A stretch of DNA of 64,000 nucleotides from Trifolium pratense (taxonomy: Eukaryota > Streptophyta > Magnoliopsida > Fabales > Fabaceae). The notes under the pieces are model-generated. The model worked only from the letters and a program-made list of their open reading frames with translations, searched no databases and was not told the origin of the DNA. Every line of letters starts with the position of its first letter. Within the stretch, counting starts at the first letter, position 1. Position numbers and translations under genes: made by a program. The stretch is from assembly GCF_020283565.1 (NCBI RefSeq), contig NC_060064.1, positions 7,338,001 through 7,402,000 on the forward strand. The letters run 5' to 3'. Below, in pieces: positions 49,038 through 64,000 of the stretch.

Positions 49038-49239
49038 AGGAGAAAGTCTTCTATAGGTACAAGTTCAAATAACATTTGTTAGGCACACTCACATGAAACA
49101 TATAAAAATAAAGAGAAGACTTTTATTCATATATATAAATTGAGGTGACAATTTTTATTTTACTTTTAATTTTTAAAATTTATGTAAGTGTGCGTAAAAT
49201 TTGTGCGCAAGTTCTTGTGCCTATAGAAGACTTTCTCCT
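49038..49239. mobile_element. MITE with AGGAGAAAGTCTTCTATAGG ends
   Basis: The left end AGGAGAAAGTCTTCTATAGG and the right end CCTATAGAAGACTTTCTCCT are perfect 20-bp inverted repeats, flanked by TTTAT on both sides. Non-coding. A second, looser repeat with GGCACA(C) words lies just upstream at about 48840-49010. Confidence 0.8.
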
Positions 49240-49290
49240 TTTATAGTATGTGACATGTGTACAAAATCAAAGAGTTATATCAATCAAAAC

Positions 49291-49768
49291 TGTTGCGGCA
49301 AATGTAAGGTTAAGTCTCATATTGTTTAGAAAAGTGGAGGTTAAACATTTTATTAAGGAGACGACTCATAAATTAATGTCTTAAGGTTTTGAATAAAAGT
49401 GTGGTGTAACTCACTTGTATGGTTGTTCTAAGTTCAATATCAATAATTCCTCAACTGTCCTCTCGTGACTCAACAATGGTATTATAACCTATGGTTGCAA
49501 CGAGTTCCGTTGAGCACAACAACAACGATACAAGTGTTTGGATGAAAGAAGTTCCAGCTTGAGAGGGAGCATAAACAATTGAATGACTCACACTTGAGGG
49601 GAAGATTGTTGTGGTACTTGTGAGGTGGGTTAAGTCTCATATTTTTTAGAAAAGTGAAGGCTGAATTTTATAATGTCTTAAGGTTTTAGGTAAAATTGTC
49701 CAACTCACTTGTATAGTTGTTCTGAGTCTAATATGGATGATCCCCTATTGCCCACTCGTGACCAAACA
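49291..49768 (+). mobile_element. TRIM-like retrotransposon
   Basis: Two direct repeats (49291-49475 and 49607-49768) start TGTTGCGGCA and TGTTGTGGTA and share GGTTAAGTCTCATATT, AATGTCTTAAGGTTTT and CAACTCACTTGTAT. TGGTATTATAACC at 49477 sits at the primer-site position. The second repeat has lost about 20 bp. Confidence 0.7.
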
Positions 49769-52700
49769 TTATGTCAGATTGTGTCTAGGGTTTGCGAGAA
49801 TAAACGCGGGTTAAAAAAAAATGAGACTTTAGGGCCTTCAGATTTAAATTATGATGGATTCTTTGACTTAATCTGAAACAATTAATTGTATAAATTAATT
49901 ATAATAGTTTTTTTTTTTTACTAAACAGCTCAACTCTTAGAAAAAGTCATTAATTTGTTAGCATAATCGTACCAACGTGTAAATTTTGAATTGTGACTTT
50001 GTGAGCTCAGTTTACTTTTGTTGTAAGAAACTAATTAAGAAATAATTATAGAAATATTAGTACAATTATATTACGTAGCCATGGAATAGAGTATAATTAA
50101 CTAAGTTTAATCACTAGCAGCCACACCGTTTTCATAGTATTTATATATTTGGGTTTAAAAAGGAGAATAAGGTAGGTGATGGTGATTGATAAATGATGTG
50201 AACAATGTTATGGTGCTTTTTGGACGGTTTGATTATATTTATGAACACCAGACAGAGACAATGCTGCACTACCGCTCCGTCCACAAACACATAGCAAGGG
50301 CGTCACCGTCACGTTGTGGTGGTCCTCTTCACCTCATTATTTTTAATTTCATATGCTAAGGGGAGGCTACATTTTATATTATTTAGTCCTTATCATGCTA
50401 TTCTTTTTTTCTTTTAAAAAAATTTGTGTTTATCGAGTGGCCCAAAGTTCATGCTCGTCATGTCAATCCGGTCTCAAAAACATAAAGGTTTAAATTAAAC
50501 TATTCTTCGCCTCTTTGGTTACAACAGTTGACATCATATTGTAATGCCGTTGCGACATTAAACAATACATTGACGAGCACCACTCTACAATAGTCGGACA
50601 TTAATGCTCTAATGACCTCAATATATGAAAGGTGTCTATGACCGCAAACACCTCGAGATCTGGAATTTTGATACTAAACTTTTTCATTATAAATTAGGTT
50701 CTCCTACTGGACGTCAAAGCGTTTGCAGACATCCACATCAACTCGGTGAATCATTGTTTGACATTGGCCACCAATTATAATCACTACGATCTACGGATCA
50801 AATAATATCCCTATTTATTATTTTATGTTAATGAGTGTGGCGTTTAACATTAAACAAAATATTGTACAAATTAATATTAATATAAATTTATAACTAGGAG
50901 CAATATTGAAATACTATGATATTTTTAGTTTTTGTGTATTTTTTTTAACTCAAGTTTTTACGTATTTTTAAAATGAATCTAAATTGTAGAAGATAAAAAA
51001 TAGATATAAATAAATAAATATATACTCTGCTATATACAATATTTAAATTTTACTATTCAAATAACACAACTATAAAATTAATATTTAGTCAAAAAAACTA
51101 TAAATTGACTAAATTAATACACAAATTGGTAGCTGCGTTTTTGCAACCGCTAAATCAATCTCAGCCTCACAATTTCACATGTATACACCTAATCATTGAT
51201 AAAATATACTAATAAATTAATAATATATGAGTGTCTGACAAAAATAGGAGAATATGATGTTGGTTTTATTTTGAGCAATATGCCATGAGTAAAAAATAAA
51301 ACTTAATTGCGATCTCTTGATTTGTCTAGAAAATTTGCAAGATCGATGGATCACACGAGTTATGCGAGTTTTGAACTTTAGAGCTTATGAGTGGGGCCAT
51401 TTGTTCTCAATTTATTTGGTTTCATCATAATAAATATGCATAGCAAAAGGACACTAATCATTAACTTTTCCAAACTCAGTTTACTTTATATAAATATTTT
51501 CTGTTTTTCTTCTTTTTCAAAAATTAAAACAAAATTTATTTTTACAAAATAATCTAGCTGTTTACTTTTTTAAAAATATATTTTGGTTACATGTTTACTT
51601 TTATATTATTTGATTTGTTTTGATGATAAACAAAAAATAGAGATGGCATATGCCACAGATATCCTTTAATAATTAATTGATTTTATATTTTCTAAACAAA
51701 TTGAGGACTGAGGTTTTTTAGACAAATATTAAAAAAAAAAATTCTTACAATCAACGTATTTTTATATAATTTATGTTCGAAAGTTTTAACTTATTAACCT
51801 TAGAGATTGCGAATCTTTTACGAATAGTTTAAAAGGTCATAGTGGATAACTATATTGTAACTCTTAAATTTATGATTTTTTTTTACCAGAATTGATTTTG
51901 CAATTTTTTAAAAATTGGCCGTACAATTTTTTGTCCATTTCATTGTTATTTACAACTAATTATATTATATTTATGAATGATATATTACTTGGAATAAAAC
52001 AAATTTACTATATTTCTTCACCTTACATTTTTAAGCATAAAAAGATTGTGATGACTAGTACACTACAAAATATAAGGGTTTGAATTCTCTCTAATTTTTT
52101 CTCATATTTTTTCTCATTTTTCTTAATCCAAAAGTTAATTTTCTCTTCTTTTTATTCTTTGTAATTTACCAACTCTTAGAATTTTTAAAACTATGCACTA
52201 TTGGTACGTCAAAATACCACTGTGGGCCCGTCTCAAGACCCAATCCACTATATGAATAGTTGAAATAGATCAAACGAAATCATTAATCACAACATCGATA
52301 TAAATTTGACATGTTTGACAATATTATATATGTTAATCATGTTTAGAATGATAATGTGTGTTGTATCTCTGTAAGTTTAGTTCGGTTGGTAAAAATATTG
52401 TATTATATATATATATAGGGGATTGATCAAATTACATCGGTGTAATATTTGAGTAATGTTATATCGCTCAATAACGCTTTAACGAATACAAATTTTACAA
52501 AATTCACCGTTGGAGATTTAAAGGTTTTAAGGGAGTAATTGTTTTTATAAAGATTTAAAGTTTAAGAAAGTATATATGGAGATTTAATGTTTCCCTACAA
52601 GAAAATATATGTTTAACACCCATCTTTGATAGCATGTCAAATAATTTAGATGCATGAGTTGGGTTGGATTAGTTTCAACCCTCTTACAAACAAACGACCA

Positions 52701-54294
52701 CACTAAGATCATAAATAAGACAAACATAAAAGTCGGTAAAAAATAATGGAAAGAAATAAAAAGGAGTACTAGTACTTTAATTTTAATTTGCAATGGTTTA
52801 TAAAATATTTTAATGATAACATATTTAAATAGATGATAATGCAATCATTAACCACCAGTGATTGCGATTGAGTTGGCAAATCATGTACATAATATTTAAT
52901 CCAAAACACAAACAATTGAATACTCATTAGTACTACAATTAAGTTAATTACTTATTATGTAATTAAGTTAACTAACTTATTATGTAAGTATTACATTAAG
53001 TCTTACTTACCTCTATTATAATGCAAATTTGAGATGGTATACTTACTCTCACCAGCTACATAGTTTATTTAATCACCAAACTGATCCATTATTATTTTTT
53101 CACAAAATTAATGAGCATATATATATATAGTACACCACATTCCTTTGAACTTATTGTTGAAGGATATATGAATGCTTAAAAAAAACCGAACAAACGTTTG
53201 CATTATTAAAGTTGTCATGATCATGATGGCAGGTGAGAACACTTCAATACTTATTTTTAATATGGAAGTTTTACTATTTTCAAAAGAAAAAATAAACATA
53301 CAAATTAAGAATCATAGTTTTTTAACAAATTTTTGGAAAAAAAATATGCCTCGAAACAGAATATTTTACGTGATTCAAGGTGCACGGCGCACCTGTTTAA
53401 ATTGTGAAACAACTGTGTACAAATAATTGAGGGGACCAACTTAGCTTATAGCTGATCCAAACAAAGGACATGGAAATGGAGGGAAATTAATTTCAATTAC
53501 CGAAAGCCACTTTTTTCCCTATAAAGGTAACCTTTCACAAAAATTGGCATAGTATAAGAAAAGTTATGTGGCTACATACCACATCTTATTTAAAATTTTC
53601 ATAGTAAGCAATACATAACTCCTACCAATTAATTTAGTAATAAAAAGATAAATCTTGAATCAACTTATTACGAACATAATTTGGGAAGATTGATGGTTAT
53701 GTGGTTAAAATTTCATTTTTTATCAGAGTTTAAACTCTAATCTCTAAATATTATATGAAATATTTCTATCAAATAAGTTATGTTCAAAATGACGTTATTT
53801 GTTATAATTTAATTGGATGTATGTAAAAATAGTTATACAATATTAGTATATATAAATTAAATTCGAACATCAATTTTTATTTTATAAAAGAAATTAATAA
53901 ACAAATATAGCTCACCAACGTGGTCCGTTATAATATACCTTATTTTTCCGTTGGGCCACTTACATTACCACAGCGCTTATCTTCCTATCCCATTCATTAT
54001 ATTATGATGATTAATCGCGTCATTAGGGCTCTAGATTATTTAATTTGTTGCATTATTAGTTATGCGCTAAAACACTTCACAATTATAAAGTACTTCATTT
54101 AATTTATGCACACAAGATAATCAAAACAATTCTATTGTTAATTCGCTATAATCATGAACATCTTAAAAGTAAATGAAATGAAATGTAGTAGGTACTATTG
54201 CTCTTGGAACAATCTAGACATATTAAAAAGCCCATAAAATAAAACAAAACAAATCACCACTTATAAGATGCCTGACGTGGCCCTTATCCATCTC

Positions 54295-54306
54295 TGACAC
54301 GTGTCA
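54295..54306. promoter_or_regulatory. Palindromic G-box/ABRE upstream of TIP1
   Basis: TGACACGTGTCA is a perfect 12-bp palindrome around the CACGTG core bound by bZIP and bHLH factors; ACGTGTC is the classic abscisic-acid response core. TGACGTGG, another ACGT element, lies 20 bp upstream. It is about 1.0 kb from the aquaporin ATG, so a role there is inference. Confidence 0.45.
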
Positions 54307-55116
54307 GTGCAACAAAGGGAGATCGCCATGTTGCTTCGCTGTATTTGAGAGCAACTCCAATCCAACACTGCTGTTCAAGATATATCCAAAATTTTGAAAT
54401 AGTTAAATAAAGACACAATTATTATGTCATTCGGAAGGAACATCGCATTATATATATAAAGTGATAATTTGAATACTTGACACTTCATTTATTCATTTTA
54501 AAATGTAATTTTTATCCATTAAATTACTAGACCCAAAAAGAAAAACACCATTATTATTATTTTTTCCAAAACTAAGATAAATAATTAGAAATGAAGAACA
54601 TGTAAACACATTTTATTTGTGAAAATAATTTTTAATCTTATTTCATGGTTGAACTTTAAATTATTATGATGTCTTCTACCAAATTCTACTAAAATCAAAT
54701 TATTAATAATTAAATCATTGGATTCAAGTGACTAATAATTTTTACTAAAAAATGAATCATTTAGAAAAATTTATTTCGATATCTAAATGAAACAATTTTT
54801 TATTAGACTTTACTTAGCTCACACGACGAATTCTAGATTACTATGGTTCTTTATCTGAACACAAAAAAACTATAGCATTACTCTCTCCGGTCACTATTAT
54901 AAGAAAAAAAAATTATTATTTTAAATTCCTTGAAAAACTTTTGTATTTAACTAATATAGGTCAGATACATTCGTTTTCTAATGAACCAAAAATGATTTTT
55001 TTGCATATTGAAAATAACCAAGAACATGTCATACAGGCTGTCATGAAATAAGATTGTTTCTTTTCTGGTTTGGTTTTTTGTTTTAAATCTTTGATTCCTC
55101 CCAATTTTGGAGCTAT

Positions 55117-55124
55117 TATAAATA
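55117..55124 (+). promoter_or_regulatory. TATA box of the TIP1 gene
   Basis: TATAAATA about 215-222 bp before the ATG at 55339, in an otherwise suitable spot, followed by a less AT-rich leader with GAGAGAGAAAGAAAAGCG. Confidence 0.5.
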
Positions 55125-55338
55125 AATTTATAATATTGAAATACATTTTAACCGGTAACCGGTAACAGCCAGTTGAAAGAGTGGAAAGCAAGGCCAGTCG
55201 TTCTCCATATAATAACAACCGAAGGAAGCGAAAAACAAGCAAAAGCGGAAAATAGAAAACCACTTTCACTTCAGTTTCAGTCACTGAGAGAGAAAGAAAA
55301 GCGATTCTTTCATAAGTCATTAAACACAATTCTTCAAT

Positions 55339-56710
55339 ATGCCGATCAGAAACATAGCCGTTGGAACTCCACAAGAGGCAACTCATCCAGACACTTTGAA
55401 AGCTGGTTTGGCTGAGTTGATCTCAACCTTCATTTTCGTCTTCGCCGGTTCCGGTTCCGGTATCGCTTACAACAAGCTTACCGATAACGGTGCCGCCACT
55501 CCTGCCGGTCTTATTTCTGCTTCCATTGCCCATGCATTCGCTCTCTTTGTTGCTGTCTCCGTTGGTGCTAACATCTCCGGTGGACATGTCAACCCCGCCG
55601 TTACTTTCGGCGCCTTCGTCGGTGGCAACATCACTCTCTTCCGTGGTATCGTTTACATCATCGCTCAACTTATCGGATCCGTCCTCGCTTCCCTTCTCCT
55701 CGTTTTTGTCACCGCATCGGTAAGAAAAATTCTCCTGGTTTAAAAGTTAGTTATATTAGTTAATTATACCGTCTCTTACTATAAAAAGAAGTTAGTTATT
55801 TCGTCCGTTTCAAAATATAAATAAAAATGAATCGATAAAAAGTCAATGTAAAAGTCAACATATTTGATCTAAATTTTTACATTAAATACATTAGTTTTTA
55901 TTAACTAATTTTTTCATATATTTTCAAACAAAGAAAATATACTTGTATCTGTTCGTTTTAAAATGTGTCATTTGACTAAAAAATATATTTTAAAATAAAT
56001 GTTATTTACACTTTTCAATTATTGTTGTGTATAGGACTTTTAAAATATTATATTATACTTTTTTTTTTTGTACAAAAAATATTATATTATACTTTAATAA
56101 GGTCTAATTTAGTCTCCTATCACTATAGTAATGCACTGTAATTTTTTTAAAATTATATTCTATATCTTGTATAAAATTACGGTAGATCACTATGATTTTA
56201 CTTCTTTCGTCCCAAAATAATTATTACAATTTGACTGTATGCATTATTTATAAAAGTTATTTTGACCATATTTTTTCTTAATATATATATAAATACAATA
56301 TTAACATATGAGATTTTGTTACGGTGTGACTGCAGCCTGTTCCAGCATTCGCTCTATCAGAAGGAGTTGGAATTGGACCCGGTTTGGTGTTGGAGATTGT
56401 GATGACCTTTGGATTGGTGTACACTGTGTACGCAACAGCCGTTGACCCAAAGAAGGGTAATATTGGAATTATTGCACCTATTGCTATTGGTTTCATCGTT
56501 GGTGCTAACATTTTGGTTGGTGGAGCTTTCTCCGGAGCATCCATGAACCCAGCTGTGTCATTTGGGCCAGCTGTTGTGAGCTGGAGCTGGGCCAACCACT
56601 GGATCTACTGGGCCGGCCCACTTATCGGTGGTGGGCTTGCTGGAGTTATCTATGAAGTTCTTTTCATTAGCCACAACACCCATGAGCAGCTTCCAACCAC
56701 TGACTACTAG
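55339..56710 (+). CDS. TIP1;1: Tonoplast intrinsic protein, TIP1-type aquaporin
   Basis: Two exons, 55339-55719 and 56336-56710, give 251 residues, the normal TIP length. [20 protein letters not shown] is the usual TIP1 N-terminus and [10 protein letters not shown] the C-terminus. Six membrane spans with two half-helices are evident: NPA boxes at residues 85-87 ([12 protein letters not shown]) and 198-200 ([13 protein letters not shown]). His65 in helix 2 and Val201 after the second NPA agree with the TIP1 selectivity filter His-Ile-Ala-Val, which passes water and small solutes such as urea and peroxide across the vacuolar membrane. Codon use is GC-richer than its neighbours, as in highly expressed plant genes. 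The 616-bp intron contains Stowaway-like scraps (CGTCCGTTTCAAAATA, TTCGTCCCAAAATAATT). A TATA box and a palindromic G-box lie upstream. Confidence 0.95.
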
Positions 56711-59700
56711 ATGGGAAATGAAATGAAATTTGAAATTGTGTATTATTGAATTTCTCTTTAATTTCTTTTTCTGTGTATGTTTTTCTTGTTTGTGTCCTTT
56801 TTTTTTTCTTCTCATTATTGAGGGTTGTTAATTTCATTTTGTGTTGAAAAAATGGTGGCCGTTGATCTTTAGTTGTACGGTTGGTGATCATGAAAATGGT
56901 TAATTTATTTTGTACATGCTTGGGTCCACCAATGAATCAATGTTATAAATTTCGGGTCTGGTTGGTTGTATGATTCAACTTTCTTTGTTTTTTTCTCCCT
57001 TCAAAAGTTTTTTTTTTATGCTTTTTCTTGCATGTTCTATAGTTAGAATTGATTAAAATGAAATGATTGTCCTTTTTTGTTTGATTTAACCCCAACTAAA
57101 CATAATGGAATTGAAGCTTGTAGAAGAAAAAAGATAAGAGTTAATTAATGTTGGTATACGACAATGAGTTTAGTGAGGGAATATATATGGGGCATATGCT
57201 TCAAAAGGGACCCCATAGTATGGAGGAGAAAATGGAACCTTTTGTGTACTAGAAAATTAATGTTGCTTGCGAGAGAATGAGTGTGGCTAGAGAATGGACT
57301 AGAACCAGATTATTATCCCCTACGTATCTCTTTTTCTTTTTTTTTTTCTTTGTTATTTTGGTTACATTTATCTTATTGGTATTTTTATTGGTTACAACAT
57401 TTCTTCAAAATAAATAAATTCTCTTAGTGGTTTAATAATTAATATTTTTGACTTCATATTCTATTTTTGAGCTACATATATTTTTTTTTTTTACTAATAT
57501 ATCTTAGCTAGCGGTGATCATGGATTCAAATTAGAACTCTAAATAAATGACCCTAATTAATAGAATGATTAGTATGTGTGAAGAAATTCCATCCATTGAA
57601 AATGCTCACACGTCCTCCGTTTTGTTTCCCATCTTTGTGTTATTGTCAAATTAATGAAACTAATCTAACGTGATAATTATAAATCTAAATAGTAATCTCT
57701 TTTAAAAGAAAAGAAATCAAAACGGTGATTTGATGTGACAGGATGAAGAAAATAAAAATTAGTAGAGTAGTGTATAGATAGTTAAGTTTTTTTCTTCCTC
57801 TAGATGGTGACATAGTGTATACTCCAACACGTTACACACATAACCATTCTTTTGAGACCTTAATGATCAGGTACGTCTATGAATATTAGTTTGACATTAA
57901 CCTACAATACAACTCGTTAAAAGTTTAATGGACATGCTACGAAATACTTTTACATGATAGCTCAATATGAGTTAACTATTCCTCTATATCATACCATAAA
58001 AATGAGATGTAGTTGGATGATTTGGTAGAATACGTGGTTGGTATTGGATGATGACATAAAAATATCGAGGACCGTGAAAAATTGCCTCTCGAATGACTCA
58101 CTAAATTTTGGTAACCAATTAAATCTTTTTGTTATCCTGAAAACATGCTTGGAGGGATGCTATGTCAGTAAGTCACCTTCAATACTTTGCCATGTTCTTT
58201 CGCGATGTGTTCATGATCAAATCCTTCGCAATAACTTTAATTTCCGAAAAATATTTTATATTGTCGGTGCAGTTCTCATTTTTTTCACTCATTAAATTAA
58301 CACATAATTCAACTTTATAATAGCATTTTAAAAATAACTGCTCAAATGTATTGGTAACGTTCACTATTTCATCTTATGTGGGACTCCTTGTCAGGAAAAC
58401 TTTCGACACAAGGAGCCGGATCAACAACCATCGGCTCTGATACCACTGTCAGGAAAACTTTCCTCATTAGGCATTGAACAACTGCACAAGTGTGCTTCAA
58501 AAAAAAAAAACTACACAAGTGAGTTTGACAGCACACTTTAACTCAAAACTTTAAGGTGTTACATCTCACTTATAAATCATTCAACATTCAGTGTTTCATC
58601 CGATGAAAGACTCAACTCACACTTGAAATATCAAAATACCAAATGTACATGTTCTATTTTCTCTTCGTTAAATTATTATTGGTTAGGTTTTTTAAGTTTT
58701 TCCTTGATACCTACGTACCAAGCAGCGGCTATAGCCTCAAAAGCAATAAGAGAACAAGGAATTAGGTAGAATAAAGTTTAGAATCGACTTAATGTAGCTT
58801 AATGAGTGTTGAAATACAGCAACTGCCATGGTTTTTTTTCTTTGTTGTGATCTCTTTTTGTTGATCCTTTTGTCATGCTATATGCCTATATTATAAATAA
58901 TATTTGTCACACAATATCAATATCATATCATGTGTATCTAAATTAATATTTTGCACATGCATTAAACATTCATCAATGACAATCATGCACTAGTTCGGTT
59001 TTATTCTGTCTTTAGTTATGCATTACATACACATGAATAATAAGACACAGTACCCCCTAATTTGTAGGGGGCGGGCCATAATTCTTGATTTCACATGGTG
59101 CGAATAATACAAATGTAGAAAGCACATGCCAATACCAATAATTATTTTTCGGTGTTCATGATTTCCGGTAGATTAAGTATGCTATGGCTATGAAACCTTT
59201 TTAATTATGTTTTCTCACGTTTTATCTCCTGCATGTTCCCATGTCCTAACTTGAAAATAAATTAGTTTTAGATCCGGGCAAATGCTGCACATGTTCAATG
59301 GCATACTCACAAGAGAGGGGTGGGTAATGTTGAACATGGATGAAGCATCCAAGGGTCATGATTTAGCTGGAAGTGGAGGCCTTACTAGAGGTAGTAGTGT
59401 GAGGAATATCTTGGAGGCTTTGCAAAGTATTTGAGTGCGTGTCGTGTAGTGCTTTAGTAGCTGAGTTTTGGTAACTGAATCCGCTACTTAAGTAGAGAAC
59501 TGCATGGAGTGTCAAATTTTTCATTGATAATGCACTATGCCATTTGCCAACAGCGGGCAAAAATAAAACCAAGAACATTTCTTAATATCGGCGTAAATTA
59601 TGAAAAACAACAATAGTTCAGAAACATTTATTGCCAACAATCTTTTGTATCTCTAAATGCTACCATAAAACACAGGTTCTTTAGAAAACTGAGAGGATGC

Positions 59701-59821
59701 TTCTCCTATTGATTGAAAAGAAAATGATAATAGTATGGATCAAGACCACAAACTGTTATAGTACACAATATTATTGTCACACTCCTTAATGCTCTCATAT
59801 TGCCAAAACCATGATGAGTTA
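56711..59821. other. Intergenic region between TIP1 and TPI 3' ends
   Basis: The two genes converge here. The first about 250 bp after the TIP1 stop is T-rich 3' UTR and flank. A TRIM lies at 58389-58630. Short open frames elsewhere (58038-58295, 59363-59578) lack motifs and are probably chance. Nothing else is recognised. Confidence 0.55.
58389..58630 (-). mobile_element. TRIM fragment with perfect initiator-tRNA primer site
   Basis: On the minus strand an LTR (about 58630-58446) ends GTTTTCCTGACAG and is followed at once by TGGTATCAGAGCC (58445-58433), the exact complement expected of plant initiator Met-tRNA. The other LTR survives only as its last bases (GAAAGTTTTCCTGACA, about 58404-58389), so most of it is deleted. 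Confidence 0.7.

Positions 59822-64000
<4,179 letters not shown>

Larger units (their letters stand above)
41851..55338. other. 13.5-kb gene-free region
   Basis: No exon with protein-like composition or conserved motifs is visible between the PPR stop and the aquaporin start. It contains a SINE (42052), TRIMs (42445, 49291), a LINE-like 3' end (43850), a large foldback with tandem repeats (45578), and a MITE (49038). Other stretches, notably 50.0-54.2 kb, are AT-rich and hold nothing I can name. The last kilobase is the aquaporin promoter. Confidence 0.6.

Noticed and set aside
58038..58295. 85-codon plus-strand open frame
   Set aside because: No motif, ordinary intergenic composition, no splice or homology support.

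Overview
The window is plant nuclear DNA, most likely from a papilionoid legume of the Medicago/Trifolium type. Reasons: AT-rich intergenic DNA, GT-AG introns, legume-like protein sequences (the TIP1 aquaporin in particular), and a dense load of MITEs, tRNA-derived SINEs, RTE-type LINE tails and miniature LTR elements (TRIMs). The species assignment is inference; no search was run.

Seven protein-coding genes can be rebuilt exon by exon, with splice sites and reading phase agreeing throughout. (1) 955-9700, minus: N-terminal 363 codons of a SHOOT GRAVITROPISM 6-type HEAT-repeat protein, cut by the window start. (2) 13174-18151, minus: a 317-residue PWWP-domain protein, nine exons. (3) 20972-22792, minus: a secreted thaumatin-like (PR-5) protein, two exons, 16 cysteines after the signal peptide. 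(4) 31288-33861, plus: a Rab18/RABC2-type small GTPase, six exons. (5) 36138-41850, plus: a 439-residue PPR-superfamily protein like Arabidopsis At4g35850, thirteen exons. (6) 55339-56710, plus: a tonoplast aquaporin of the TIP1 group, two exons. (7) 59822-64000, minus: plastid-type triosephosphate isomerase, nine exons seen, transit peptide cut by the window end. There is also a clearly broken ZAT-like C2H2 zinc-finger gene (34465-35211, minus) with degraded fingers, an in-frame stop, frame changes, and a preserved EAR motif and C-terminus.

The rest is accessory DNA. Around 19-21 kb a 519-bp element with an 11-bp flanking direct repeat sits beside orphan coding fragments and a decayed copy of the thaumatin gene's 3' end. 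Between 23 and 31 kb lie several foldback elements; two have 9-bp target-site duplications (27627-27877 and 28731-29947) typical of Mutator-like elements, and the larger one carries a GC-richer segment resembling a captured 5' UTR and start codon. The 13.5-kb stretch 41.85-55.34 kb has no recognisable gene and holds SINE, TRIM, LINE and MITE insertions plus a 1.1-kb foldback whose arms are minisatellites and whose core is a 101-bp tandem repeat.

The genes do not form a pathway: they are ordinary, independently transcribed plant genes for gravitropism/vacuole function, chromatin, defence, membrane traffic, organelle RNA biology, vacuolar water transport and Calvin cycle/glycolysis. No CRISPR array, operon or evident new multi-gene system was seen; the novelty is mostly in the mobile-element architecture.
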